DNA from: JAIOQJ01 sp963718635
GTDB taxonomy: Bacteria; Planctomycetota; Planctomycetia; Gemmatales; Gemmataceae
DNA: 64,000 bases
Direction: 5' to 3'
NCBI GenBank assembly: GCA_963718635.1
Contig: OY970367.1
Coordinates: 5,890,001 to 5,954,000 of the forward strand
Position numbers and translations under genes: made by a program. The notes below the pieces were generated by a model that made no database searches, was not told the DNA's origin, and was given only the letters and a program-made list of their open reading frames with translations. Each line of letters opens with the position of its first letter. Positions within the stretch are counted from its first letter, which is position 1. Positions 46,424-55,841 of this stretch are shown here, piece by piece.

Positions 46424-47313
46424 AAAATCGCGACATTTCATCTCCAGGTGCAAGCGAGAGAAGATTAATCTCCGGCGGGCAGTTGAGCCGTAGCGGTATG
46501 CCGGCTTCTCCCAGCCCGCGCGAGACGAACACCTGCGATGCCGGCCCTTGGACTAGGCCGCCTTTGTACTTGTCTCCAAACCGCGACGGCATCCAAGGAG
46601 CTTTCAACCCCGGCAGATACACTTGGCCGCCATGCGTGTGACCGCTGAGCATCAATCCGACACGCGGGTCCGGCCTCACTTCGGCGAAGTCTGGGTTATG
46701 GGCCAGCAGCACTACTTCAGCACCCTTGGGCACATCGCGCAGTGCGGTGCGGAGGTCAGGCTTGCCCCACCACAAGTCATCGACGCCTGCAAGCCACAGT
46801 GCCTCCGAGCCAATCGCCGCGCGAACCGCGCGATTCGTTAGATCGGTGATCGGCGTCGTGCGGACCACCTCTCGATAGACCCGCCCGCTTTCGTACATAT
46901 CGTGATTGCCCGGAACAGCGAACACCCCCCGGCGGCGCTTTCAGTGTTGATAAAGCTTCCAAGCAAGGAGGCAGCTGTTCGGCGGTGAGCCTGCCGTTGT
47001 GGGCAAAGTCGCCAACTAAAGCATAGGCGTCTGCGGCTAGACTTTGTGCCAGCGTGACCGCTTGGCTGATAAAATCGATGCAGACGAATGGGCCGTGATG
47101 GAAGTCCGCCAGAACCGCGATCGTTTTACCGGCAAATGCATGCGGCAGCCGTGGAAGGAAAATCGTCTGGCGGCGGATGCGAATCTGGGACGCTTCCCAA
47201 AACCCATACCCCGCTCCGACCGAGGCACCGGCCGTCAACCCGGCGCCACCCTGAAGAACCCGACGCAAGAACTTCCGCCGTGTCGGCTTCGCAGTTGTCG
47301 CAAATGCTTCCAT
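46419..47313 (-). CDS. Tat-exported metallophosphoesterase (YkuE-like), frameshifted
   Basis: Calcineurin-like phosphoesterase. The N-terminal RRKFLRRVLQGGAGLTAGAS is a twin-arginine signal. Metal-site motifs follow: LADFHHG (relatives have D-x-H), VGDFAHNG, GNHDMY, LLAHNPDF and LSGHTHGGQVYLPG. A shift occurs at the G6 run near 46925, between APP and GVFAVPGNHD. Related Tat substrates act on cell-envelope lipids or UDP-sugars. ATG 47313 places the Arg pair about 12 residues in, as expected. Confidence 0.88.
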
Positions 47314-47433
47314 GCATCCGTCCTCAAGCCTATTTCGTGTTTCACTCGGGGCGTAAGTGATGCTGTCGGCCGACCAGCTTAGCATACCTCGCTTATTTGC
47401 AAATCCGCACCTTTGAACCGTTTCCGGTTTGTA

Positions 47434-47491
47434 CGTAGGACAACCGTCTCGGTTGTCTGCGATGATGGACAACCGAGACGGTTGTCCTACG
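47434..47491. repeat. Family E hairpin with 24-bp perfect arms
   Basis: CGTAGGACAACCGTCTCGGT (47434 onward) pairs over 24 bp with the arm 47468-47491 around a 10-base loop; each arm is itself nearly self-complementary (ACCGTCTCGGT). The end of the right arm contains, on the minus strand, the TAG stop codon of the SUKH gene. Confidence 0.8.
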
Positions 47492-48092
47492 CCACCCCCT
47501 TGACACATTTCGAGTTTAGAAATCCGGTGTTGGGATCGCGACAATCCTCCATGGCGCCAATGCCCGTATACTCCAACTGTTCCCATTCGTGCAAAAATTC
47601 ATCTAAGTTGCGGGACAGCAAGAAGCTCTGACTGTCGTGTCGTAGGTAGACGACAGGCGGGTTGGGATGCTCGCAATCGTGGACCCAGAGGGCAATTCCG
47701 TCACCGTCCGGATAACGCGCCAAGGGCAGTGCGTGTCGCCAGAACGCCTGGTCTAATGGCCACTCCGGTTCCATCAACCATGAGCGCTTCGAGTATTCGA
47801 TGCACTCCATGCGCCAGTCGGCAAGTTGCTCAGCTGGACAAAACGTCTCGCAAGTTGGATCTTCGTACGGTCGGGAATACTCAAAGTTGATTGAAGAAGC
47901 GCCTAGCAGAAGAAACTCTCGCAACGGCGGTGGGAGTCCGCAATCGATAGATTTGGCGAGTGCCTTTACCTCGTCGTCGCGTAGACACGGAGCGATCTTA
48001 ATCGAGTATTCATCGCGTTTGTCAACCGGGCTCCGCTCCTGCAAGCCGAGGATGAAACTGCGGAGCCGCTCGACCCATTTGGCGTAGTCCAT
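47487..48092 (-). CDS. SMI1/KNR4 (SUKH) family protein
   Basis: 201 residues. The mid-part LPPPLREFLLLGASSINFEY is the SUKH core (helix followed by a strand), with ALWVHDCEHPNPPVVYLRHD and the C-terminal FLHEWEQLE helix. SUKH proteins often act as immunity proteins for polymorphic toxins, but stand-alone members are common; no toxin gene is adjacent. The hypothetical gene at 49029 and the DUF433/DUF5615 pair lie upstream in the same orientation. Confidence 0.75.
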   Translation of the reverse strand: MDYAKWVERLRSFILGLQERSPVDKRDEYSIKIAPCLRDDEVKALAKSIDCGLPPPLREFLLLGASSINFEYSRPYEDPTCETFCPAEQLADWRMECIEYSKRSWLMEPEWPLDQAFWRHALPLARYPDGDGIALWVHDCEHPNPPVVYLRHDSQSFLLSRNLDEFLHEWEQLEYTGIGAMEDCRDPNTGFLNSKCVKGVA

Positions 48093-48146
48093 TGCGGATA
48101 AACTCGGAGTGGTAGAAACGTTTAGACGCCCTGTTTTTCGAATGCG

Positions 48147-48590
48147 TCAAAATTGGCGGCAGACAAATAGATCAGCAGGCAGAGCGCCTGAAAGCCTGAA
48201 TCCTCCGTTGCCAAAAACGCGAATAAGTTCAGCGCCACTGATCAAAATGTGGAACCCGTCGTGAATTGGGATGCCCGCCGACGTTAGGTTCCGGATGGCC
48301 CGTACTATTCCTGCTGGTTTCAGATCGCGCGACGGGTCATTGTCGCGACGCACGATCAAGATGCCGGGATATTGACCATGAACTTCGACGATCAAGTCGT
48401 GCAAACTCTTAAAATCGTTATGGTTGCGAGACAATAGGACGCGATCCTCGCGCACGGCATGCGCCAAGTGAATCGAGTCAAACTCGCCGGTCATTCCGGC
48501 GTCGGCCGGGATTTGCACATCATGGCCTGCCTGCTGCAAAAGGGCGACCAGAAGTGATTCGGCGGAATCGTCATCCAGATAGAGTCGCAT
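48147..48590 (-). CDS. DUF5615 PIN-like protein, toxin candidate
   Basis: 147 residues. RLYLDDDSAESLLVALLQQA, with the leading acidic cluster, GHDVQIPADAGMTG and VREDRVLLSRNHNDFKSLHD match DUF5615, a reduced PIN-domain nuclease fold. The gene follows a DUF433 gene by 6 bp; this pairing is a recognised toxin-antitoxin-like arrangement. Catalytic Asp residues (Asp6-8, and in SRNHNDF) are retained. The ATG at 48590 is preferred to a TTG at 48596 that would touch the upstream stop. Confidence 0.85.
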   Translation of the reverse strand: MRLYLDDDSAESLLVALLQQAGHDVQIPADAGMTGEFDSIHLAHAVREDRVLLSRNHNDFKSLHDLIVEVHGQYPGILIVRRDNDPSRDLKPAGIVRAIRNLTSAGIPIHDGFHILISGAELIRVFGNGGFRLSGALPADLFVCRQF

Positions 48591-48596
48591 CGTCAA

Positions 48597-48926
48597 TTAT
48601 TCCGAGCCGCTTGCCACTAGCGAAACCGGAGGCGTGGCCAGGAGCCGCTGGAGGTGATTGATGCCATTCAAGTCGTCCGCCGTTTGTTCCCGCCGCCAAT
48701 CCTCGCGTACCTCACTCGGGTCCGATTTCGAATAAGCAATCGCCTCGAGTACAGCTTCTAAAGGCAATCGAAAATCCGCTGCCAATTGGTCTGGAGTTCG
48801 CGCGTCTTCACCGAGGCTCTGGCCATACAGAGTTCGTGCTGCAATCCAGCGATCCTTGATAAAAAGCTGCTGGTAATTAGATTTGGGTTTGCGAACCAGA
48901 TATTTCCAATTAGTTACTGTTTCCAT
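48597..48926 (-). CDS. DUF433 family protein, antitoxin candidate
   Basis: 109 residues. TPDQLAADFRLPLEAVLEAI is the DUF433 winged-helix-type DNA-binding segment, preceded by KDRWIAARTLYGQSLGED; the C-terminal half is charged and likely the partner-binding part. It is directly upstream of the DUF5615 PIN-like gene. Confidence 0.85.
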   Translation of the reverse strand: METVTNWKYLVRKPKSNYQQLFIKDRWIAARTLYGQSLGEDARTPDQLAADFRLPLEAVLEAIAYSKSDPSEVREDWRREQTADDLNGINHLQRLLATPPVSLVASGSE

Positions 48927-49028
48927 CCCTACATTCTATCGATGTTCGAAAAACCCCGCAATGCCCGCACAACGTTATATCTAACGCTCGGGTCTATTCG
49001 ACAGGCATAGCAGCTACGGCAAAACCAA

Positions 49029-49483
49029 TTACGTGTCGTACTCCCCGCTGGACCAAGCCGGCCAAAAGCACATCACATTTCCGGGCATAACGACCACGGA
49101 CCAGTCGTCACCAGGCACTTCGGGCGGTTGCGGGATGAACCCGAACTCGATGCCGAACCGCTCAACCTGAAACGGAGCGACTTCAATTCGCTGAAATTTG
49201 AACTCCCCAAGCGAAGCCAAGAGTGCATCCCGACGGGCATTTCGAGACGTCTCGCCGAGACCTGCACGAGGCCCTAAGTCGTCGATTATCGCTGATTCCA
49301 ACTGGCCCGCTTTATCAAAGATATATAAGGCGATGAATTCGCGCCCGTGCCAGTTCCAACTCCATCCGCAGGTACGAACGGCGTAGTCAGGAAGAATTGT
49401 CGCCCATCGGCTGTATGGCCCACATACTCAGCGTGGTATTTGTCCGGATCGAGAGCGATCGTTTTCGGAGGGACTTTCGCCAT
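49029..49483 (-). CDS. Hypothetical protein, frameshifted
   Basis: Joined from two frames: AKVPPKTIALDPDKYHAEYV, GHTADGRQFFLTTPFVPA, then after a shift near 49335 FIALYIFDKAGQLESAIIDD, LGPRAGLGETSRNARRDALL, FQRIEVAPFQVERFGIEFGF and a VVVMPGNVMCFWPAWSSGEYDT end (the last in two parts: MPGNVMCFWPAW, SGEYDT). I recall similar unnamed proteins in planctomycetes; no function is known. Small mixed alpha/beta cytoplasmic protein of about 150 residues. Confidence 0.7.
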
Positions 49484-49530
49484 AGGCACCTTTTTTTTGC
49501 GCACTCATCCATACGCCGGCGAGCTAAGAC

Positions 49531-50403
49531 CTACTTGTTCTCCCCAAAACATTCGTCCAACACCATTGCGAGCCGGATGCCGCCTTTTTTCAATTGCTCG
49601 ACGACGATTGGCACATTAGCCTTCATGTAATTGTCGTCGTTCAGATCGATGGCCTCCTTCGGGAGTTCCTCGCCGGTGCGATAATTGTAAACGTTCTTCA
49701 CTACGATCATGTGCGATTCCCAAGCCCAATCTTTTGTTTCGCCTTTGGACCATTTTGCGCGATCCTCTTCTTTGATGTCGTTGAGCAAGCGTTTGGAAAA
49801 GTCATCGACCGTCAGCTCGCCGCGAGCCGCTTTGACCAAATGACCGTCCCAGACTTTATGCAGATTGAGTTTATCTTCTTCTTTGCCAAACACACTCTTC
49901 ACCGGTTGCAAGTTGCCGCCCCGATCGTCGTCGCGGTTGCCGCAATGCAAGGGCTGATGCATGTCGCCAACGAAGTGAACGAGGAAGTACAGCGCTTCTT
50001 TGCGATCCTGTTTTTCGGCCTTCGGGTCTTTGAGTACTTTTTTGAAACGGTCGATGGCGCCAAGCACATGATTGCCATCTTCGGAAACCTTGAAATCACC
50101 TGGCTTCATTTTGATTTCGATATTGATGTAGTGCCAAGTGTCGCTCTTAGGGTATTTCCTTCGCAATGTAGCGGAGCGGGGGACATAGTCTGCCCAGTTG
50201 CAAATGCGCGCGTCGCTGATCTGCTGCTCGCCCTCCTTATTCTCGCCCAACAACTCCTTGATTCCGGCCTGCGCCGCCGACCTTAGATTCTCCTCAGCGA
50301 TTTTCGAGACGATAACGTGGCCATCTTCCCACCAGGCATGGGCCAAGGATGGCAATGCGGTCATGGTGAGAAAAGCGCTAAGCACGAAAGAACGTAAAAA
50401 CAT
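49531..50403 (-). CDS. S1/P1-type zinc-dependent nuclease
   Basis: 290-residue secreted nuclease of single-stranded nucleic acids. A signal peptide ends ...SLAHA, leaving Trp as residue 1 of the mature protein, whose backbone binds zinc in this family. Other ligands are visible: WWEDGHVIVSKIAEENL, NWADYVPRS, WHYINIEIK, LVHFVGDMHQPLHCGNRDDD (HxxxD-H pattern), GGNLQPV and NLHKVWDG. The C-terminus has the expected AGIRLA-like KGGIRLAMVLDE. ATG 50403 has GGAG nine bases upstream. Confidence 0.93.
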   Translation of the reverse strand: MFLRSFVLSAFLTMTALPSLAHAWWEDGHVIVSKIAEENLRSAAQAGIKELLGENKEGEQQISDARICNWADYVPRSATLRRKYPKSDTWHYINIEIKMKPGDFKVSEDGNHVLGAIDRFKKVLKDPKAEKQDRKEALYFLVHFVGDMHQPLHCGNRDDDRGGNLQPVKSVFGKEEDKLNLHKVWDGHLVKAARGELTVDDFSKRLLNDIKEEDRAKWSKGETKDWAWESHMIVVKNVYNYRTGEELPKEAIDLNDDNYMKANVPIVVEQLKKGGIRLAMVLDECFGENK

Positions 50404-50552
50404 GAACAGCACTCCAAGAAAATTAGACCATGCGGCGACGGCGGCGAGTTTCCATGTAGGTTGTTTCGAGATCGACAGGCACGAAAGTATCTTCTTTGAA
50501 TGTATTGAGCGCCTGACGTTTACAGATGAAGATTTCGTGAATGGATAATTAG

Positions 50553-50625
50553 GAAGGCAGCTTACGCTGCTCAGCTGGCCCGCCGAAAGCGCTCCGCTGC
50601 GCAAAGCCTTCGCGTCGCGGCTAAC
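50553..50625. repeat. Family K palindrome and single arm of the long hairpin
   Basis: GGCAGCTTACGCTGCTCAGC (family K) is followed at 50590-50625 by 36 bp identical to the right arm of the hairpin at 26926-26961, here without its partner arm. The remaining bases up to the AAA gene start at 50726 show nothing else. Confidence 0.8.
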
Positions 50626-50725
50626 CACGATTGAAACGTTCCGAATGCCTTCAACTCTTGATCTCCCCCTCCAGTCCAAGCCTACAATAAGGAGACAAAC
50701 CCGGAACATCTTCGCTGGAGCCATC

Positions 50726-52146
50726 GTGATTCATCCGCAATCCCGTCCTGCCAACCTCAAGCAACTTCGCGAGAGCGGCTGGCAGTCGCGAACCGTCAAG
50801 CAGGAAATCAGGCGCGAATTTCATTCGCCAATTGCAGTCGGGCGAAGAGCTTTTTCCGGGCATCGTCGGTTACGAAGATACAGTCATCCCAGAGATCAAC
50901 ATCGCGCTGTTGGCTGGGCACGACATGCTCTTTCTCGGCGAGAAGGGACAGGCGAAAAGCCGGCTGATGCGGGCTCTGGTCCGTTTTTTGGATGCCGAGC
51001 TTCCCTATCTCGACATACCCGGCTCAGCCGTTCACGAAGACCCCTATCGGCCAATTACCAAGGCGGGCAGAGAATTCTTGTTGAACACACCGGAAGAGCA
51101 GGTGCGTATTGCCTGGTGGCCGCGTCAGGAGCGTTACGCCGAGCGTCTGGCGCCGGGAACCAAGTTCGCCGATATCGTCGGCGAAATCGACCCGGCCAAG
51201 CTGGCCATGGGAACCAGCATGTCGGCCGAGGATGCCCTGCATTTCGGCCTTATTCCCCGCATGCATCGCGGCATCTTTGCCATGAACGAAGTTCCCGAAC
51301 TCGACGAACTGATTCAAGTCGGCCTGTTCAACATTCTCGAAGAGCGAGACGTGCAGATCCGCGGCTATCCCATTCAATTCGATATCGACGTGCTCATTCT
51401 CTTCTCCGCTAATCCCGCAACGTATAACCGTTCGGGCAAAGTGATCCCGCAGTCTGAAAGACCGCATCGGGTCATTGATTCAGACGCATTATCCAAGGGA
51501 ACGCAGCCAGGGCATCGAGATCATGGAGCAGGAAGCGGGCATCGAAGTCGGCGGCGACTTCCCGGTCCAGGTTCCTTACTTCATGCGTGAGATTATTGAA
51601 GAAATCAGTATCGGCGCGCGGAAGTCGAAATACGTCGATCATCAGTCGGGCGTCAGCGCTCGCTTCAGCATCGCCAACTATCGCACGATGGTCGCCTCGG
51701 CACGGCATCGCGGCATCCGCCTGGGCGAGAAGCCTGCTGTTCCGCGCATTTCCGATCTGGGTCATCTGCCGACGTCATCGCTCGGCAAGCTCGAGCTCGA
51801 TATGATGGGCAGCCATCAAATGAGCGAAAAGCAAGTTCTTGAATCGTTGATAGCCGAGGCGGTCGGAAAAGTCTTTGAAGAGTACGTCGACAAGCATGGC
51901 CTGGAAGAGATCGCCAACGTTTTTTCCAAGGGTGTCAAGATTGAAGTCGGCGACATGCTCCCTTCTTCCGAGTATGCCAAACGGCTCAAGCGGGTTCCGC
52001 AAGCGTGGGAGAAAGCTTTTGAAGTGAATGGCGGCGACAGCGATGCTATCCGCGCTTCGTGCCTCGAGTTCGTCTTGGCAGGTCTCCATGCAACCGAGCG
52101 TATTTCACGCGCTACGAAGCACGGACGGATCGTTTACGAGGTTTAG
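50726..52146 (+). CDS. ChlI/MoxR-like AAA+ ATPase, two frameshifts
   Basis: AAA+ ATPase annotated in relatives as magnesium chelatase-like. Read through from GTG 50726: QSRPANLKQLRESGWQSRTV, then (+1 near 50815) FPGIVGYEDTVIPEINIALL, Walker A FLGEKGQAKSRL, an insertion with DIVGEIDPAKLAMGTS, Walker B IFAMNEVPEL, LFNILEERDVQIRGYPI and sensor 1 FSANPATYNR; then (+1 near 51457) the C-terminal lid with SARFSIANYRTMVASARHRG and SKGVKIEVGDMLPSSEYAKR. No partner VWA subunit is adjacent, although a DUF58 gene lies 6.7 kb downstream. Confidence 0.85.
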
Positions 52147-52195
52147 CAGTGGCGATCTCCGCAGCTGATCTTCCGTGACCAAAGGCACTGCTTTA

Positions 52196-53029
52196 TCACG
52201 GGCTTGCATTCTTCGTACGAACCAACTCGGCGTTGGCGTAGAGCTTTTTGACTTTTCGGCAGATCAGATAGTCCAATAGTCGCGGGAACCAGCGGTGCAT
52301 GCGGAGCATCCAACGCGCATCGCCGCCGATCACGACTTCGCTTTTGCCACGGACCATGCCTGCAATAATCTTAGTTGCAACTGATTGGGCCGTCATGCCT
52401 TTGTCGAAGTCGATCTGGGCTTTCCCTTCGTTGCGCGGCATGTGTTCGCGTAGTCCTGTCCGAGTTAGACCGGGCACTATGAGGATAACGCCGATGTCAA
52501 ACCGCGCCAGTTCACCGCGCAGTGATTCACTCAGGCCGCAAAGGGCGAATTTACTTGCCGAATATTCGGGCCAGGCAGGCATGGCCCGCCGGCCGCACAT
52601 CGATGAGACGTTTACGATGGCTGCCTGATTCCCTAATGCGAGGTGCGGAATGGCCAAGCGTGTGAGGTCGACTGGGCCGAAGAAGTTGACTTCCATCACT
52701 TCACGCAGCACCGCCTCATCCGAGTTGGCGAAATGCCCCCAACTGGCGATTCCGGCGTTATTGATGAGGATGTCGATGCCGCCCATGGACTGCACGGCTG
52801 CATTGATAAGCCGCTCGCGTTCCTCTTCCACCGTCAGATCACAGGGAATGGCAAATGCCTTCGGCGGGTTGACTGAAAGCTCGCGGACTACATCTTGGAG
52901 CTTATCCGCCGACCGAGCGGCCAGCGTGAGGATAGCCCCTTGGCTGGAAAGCTCAAGCGCCAGCGCTCGCCCGATGCCGGAGGAGGCGCCTGTCAAAACG
53001 ATACGCTTCCCGGCTATTGATCGCGACAC
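52196..53029 (-). CDS. Short-chain dehydrogenase/reductase
   Basis: NAD(P)-dependent oxidoreductase of the classical SDR family: cofactor motif TGASSGIGRALA, ILINNAGIASWG, catalytic Ser in IVNVSSMCGRR and YSASK (Tyr/Lys), then PGLTRTGLREHMPR. The C-terminal tail (WMLRMHRWFPRLLDYLICRK) is hydrophobic and may touch the membrane. GTG at 53029 with GAGGTG five bases upstream is the start. Substrate unknown. Confidence 0.92.
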   Translation of the reverse strand: MSRSIAGKRIVLTGASSGIGRALALELSSQGAILTLAARSADKLQDVVRELSVNPPKAFAIPCDLTVEEERERLINAAVQSMGGIDILINNAGIASWGHFANSDEAVLREVMEVNFFGPVDLTRLAIPHLALGNQAAIVNVSSMCGRRAMPAWPEYSASKFALCGLSESLRGELARFDIGVILIVPGLTRTGLREHMPRNEGKAQIDFDKGMTAQSVATKIIAGMVRGKSEVVIGGDARWMLRMHRWFPRLLDYLICRKVKKLYANAELVRTKNASP

Positions 53030-53178
53030 GGATGCACCTCATTGTTTGCCTATTTGTTCTATTTTATTTTGATTCCATCGTGAGGTGAAGGCCAGCAACG
53101 GCACACTATTGAATTGAGGGCTAGATGCGGTCCGCACCGCTGTTGTAATCGCCAAATGATGCGCAATCGTCCCAACGC

Positions 53179-53958
53179 TCAAAATATGAAACTCAGACCA
53201 TCATAGGCCATCTCAACGCCGGCCGGCAGTTTGGCATTTAGTTCGGTGTAATCAAACTCATGGCTCATATGCGTCAGATAAGCTTTTTCCGGATTGAGAC
53301 GTTCAATTACCTCAAGGGCTTGATTCAGGCTCATGTGAGCGGGGTGAGGCTTATAGCGGAGGCAGTCAATGATGAGAGTCTGCACTCCTTCGAGCAATGG
53401 CCAACTCGTCTCAGGAATCTCGCTTACGTCTGTGCAGTACGCGACGTCGGCGATGCGAAAGCCGAAGACATGGAACCAACTATGAATTAGCGGAATGGGT
53501 GTGATGTGCTGGCCGAGTGCCGTGAAAGGGTTGGCGTCAATGCGGCAGAACTCGAGCTTGGGGACGGAGCCGACCGGCAACTCCCGATCGGAAAGAAAGG
53601 CATACGAAAAGACGCGGCGGATGACTTCTTCCACTTCTTCGGTGCAATAGATTGGCAGCGGTCCATTCAGATGGCGAGCCATCAGGCGGAGGTCGTCGAG
53701 GCCATAGAGATGGTCAACATGATAGTGTGTGTAGAGCACTGCATGGACGGCTTTGATTTTCTCCCGAAGTAGCTGCAAACGCAACTCGGGGCCGGTGTCG
53801 ATGAGGAGGTTGCCCTTCGGCGTGTCAATGATCACCGAGCTACGATAACGGCTGTTGCGCGGATGAGTGGAACGGCAGACAGGGCAATCGCAACCGATCA
53901 TCGGCACGCCGACCGATGTCCCGGTGCCCAAAAAAGTGAAAGTTCGCGGCCCGATCAT
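53179..53958 (-). CDS. PhnP-like MBL-fold metallohydrolase
   Basis: 259-residue cytoplasmic hydrolase of the metallo-beta-lactamase superfamily. The N-terminal FLGTGTSVGVPMIGCDCPVC with its Cys cluster, SVIIDTPKGNLLIDTGPELR, metal site THYHVDH, and later FRIADVAYCTDVSEIP, LIIDCLRYKPHPAHMSL and YLTHMSHEFDY match the PhnP/RNase Z-like group, which hydrolyses cyclic phosphodiesters such as ribosyl 1,2-cyclic phosphate in phosphonate breakdown. No phn genes are nearby, so a more general phosphodiesterase is likely. Confidence 0.9.
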   Translation of the reverse strand: MIGPRTFTFLGTGTSVGVPMIGCDCPVCRSTHPRNSRYRSSVIIDTPKGNLLIDTGPELRLQLLREKIKAVHAVLYTHYHVDHLYGLDDLRLMARHLNGPLPIYCTEEVEEVIRRVFSYAFLSDRELPVGSVPKLEFCRIDANPFTALGQHITPIPLIHSWFHVFGFRIADVAYCTDVSEIPETSWPLLEGVQTLIIDCLRYKPHPAHMSLNQALEVIERLNPEKAYLTHMSHEFDYTELNAKLPAGVEMAYDGLSFIF

Positions 53959-54022
53959 GAGTTATCCATCAATATGCCCTAACAGAGTCGCAGCGTGTAC
54001 GACCCTGTTAGCGGCCTTCGAA

Positions 54023-55642
54023 TTACTGCGGCGTCGCCGGTTCGGCCATGCCGCCATGTTCTTCGTGAATGTGAACCTGACGGTAACCGCCGATAAGCAT
54101 GAAGTAAAAGATCAACAGCAGGTAAATCACGGCCATCGCGGCAGGGACCGCCGCGGTATAGATCAGCGCCTGGCGCCCGCCGTAATTACCCGCTTTGGCG
54201 ACGTAGGGCGCATCCTCCTTCTCGTGAGGCTTACCCTGGGTATTCCAAAACACGGATAGTTCGCGAAGGCTCTCGTATTTCTTCTCGCCGATTTTGTCGC
54301 CGACCCTTGCGAGATCCGCTTCGAGACCGACTCCATTGCCATCGTTCTTGCCGGGTTCGCCAAGCAAGGTTGCAACTTTTGAACCATCGAGAGCGGGAGT
54401 TTCTGGGAAAAAGAGAAACTTCTTCTCGTCGGGAGTGCCGTTTTCGTTAAGCGCCTGATAACGACCGAAGGTGTCGGGCGAAAGTTCCTTCAGTTTGGCC
54501 GAGGCAAAGTAGTCTTGAGTGTAGCCAATGCCCTTGGTGCCGAGGTATCCTGCCGAAAGCATGCCGACGCCGCCCACGATGCCGAGAGCCAACGCGCCGC
54601 CTTTGGGGAATCGTTCGGAAACGACGCCGAGCATCGTAGGCCAGAAGAATGTCTTGCCGACGCCGTAGATCGTAGCCGCTGCGACGCACATCAAAGCCCC
54701 GTCGGAGTTGCCCAAGAGTGTTAGGCCAACCATGCCGAGGACCGCACTGACAAACAGGAGACCGAGTGGTGAGATCTTGTGAACGATCGGACCGGCAAAG
54801 AAGCGCAGCACGAACATAATGCTGGAAGTCCAGATAAACAATAGCAGGCCTTTGCTCTTATTTTCGAGAATTCCGCCGGTGATCCGACTGATCCAGCTAT
54901 CGGTGCCGAGTTCGACATAGCCGACGAGCGCCTGACAAACGACCAGGATAAGCAAAATCGGTGAGAGAAACTGCAAAAGCATGGTGCCGATTGAGATACC
55001 GGATGTGCTTGCTTCCGATCGTGGGAAAGGCCGGCGGAACATCATGCCGCCATACAGCAGGGTCGGAACTAAAAAGACCGACATTTGGACTTCCCAGGGA
55101 ACTCCGTCAACGCCGGGCAGTTTGCCAATCTCGTTAAAGAGAAGGCCGAGCAACGCGCCGAGGATCAACCCGCCCGGCCAACCCGCATGAAGAATGTTGA
55201 GCCAATGCGTTTTACTCTTGGGATAAAGCGTGGCTGTCAATGGATTGATGACCGCCTCGCAAGTTCCATTGCCAAGCGAAAACAGAAACATGCCGACAAA
55301 CAGACACCAATAAGCGGCGTCTTTGCCGTAAGCCTGGTAGACCGGCGTGGCCGCCAGCGTGACCAGCGCGGAAGAAAGGTGAAAGATAAAGGCGATGAGC
55401 ATCAGCTTGCCATAACCGAGCTTGTCTGCCAGGAAGCTGAAAAAGATGATTGTGAAGCCGAAACCGATCAAGCCGCCGCCGGTGATGGTGCCAAGTTCGA
55501 AATTCGTAAAGCCGAAGCGGGAGGCCCAATCGCCCAAGATCGCTCCGCGGATCGAGAAGCCGACGCCCGCGGCAATGAGGGTAAAAAAGCTGGCCCAAAA
55601 GAGGATTTTTTCGTTTCGGCCGTTGGTTGGCAGGTTATTCAT
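54023..55642 (-). CDS. MFS transporter
   Basis: 539-residue transporter with twelve predicted membrane helices. The N-terminal half has a typical MFS loop (SFLADKLGYGKLMLIAFIFH) and the last membrane pair is preceded by an unusually long cytoplasmic or periplasmic loop of about 110 residues (PDTFGRYQALNENGTPDEKK to KAGNYGGRQAL). It is divergent from the TIM-barrel sugar isomerase gene, so sugar or polyol uptake is a fair guess. A hydrophilic His/Glu-rich tail (HIHEEHGG) ends the protein. Confidence 0.88.
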   Translation of the reverse strand: MNNLPTNGRNEKILFWASFFTLIAAGVGFSIRGAILGDWASRFGFTNFELGTITGGGLIGFGFTIIFFSFLADKLGYGKLMLIAFIFHLSSALVTLAATPVYQAYGKDAAYWCLFVGMFLFSLGNGTCEAVINPLTATLYPKSKTHWLNILHAGWPGGLILGALLGLLFNEIGKLPGVDGVPWEVQMSVFLVPTLLYGGMMFRRPFPRSEASTSGISIGTMLLQFLSPILLILVVCQALVGYVELGTDSWISRITGGILENKSKGLLLFIWTSSIMFVLRFFAGPIVHKISPLGLLFVSAVLGMVGLTLLGNSDGALMCVAAATIYGVGKTFFWPTMLGVVSERFPKGGALALGIVGGVGMLSAGYLGTKGIGYTQDYFASAKLKELSPDTFGRYQALNENGTPDEKKFLFFPETPALDGSKVATLLGEPGKNDGNGVGLEADLARVGDKIGEKKYESLRELSVFWNTQGKPHEKEDAPYVAKAGNYGGRQALIYTAAVPAAMAVIYLLLIFYFMLIGGYRQVHIHEEHGGMAEPATPQ

Positions 55643-55841
55643 GTGGGATGGTTCGGGAGAGAAATAGGGATGATGGTTCTATACAGTTCGGCGATGATAG
55701 CCGGAGGGCGCTTGCCCCGTCCAGCATAAAGATAGGAAGATTTCGCAAAAGCGCGTAGTGAAGAACGAGATCGCTCGTTCCGCTCCGGCTGTTTTGGCAT
55801 ATCCTGATTGAGAACCGCACGCCAAACGAGGAGTCTTCACC

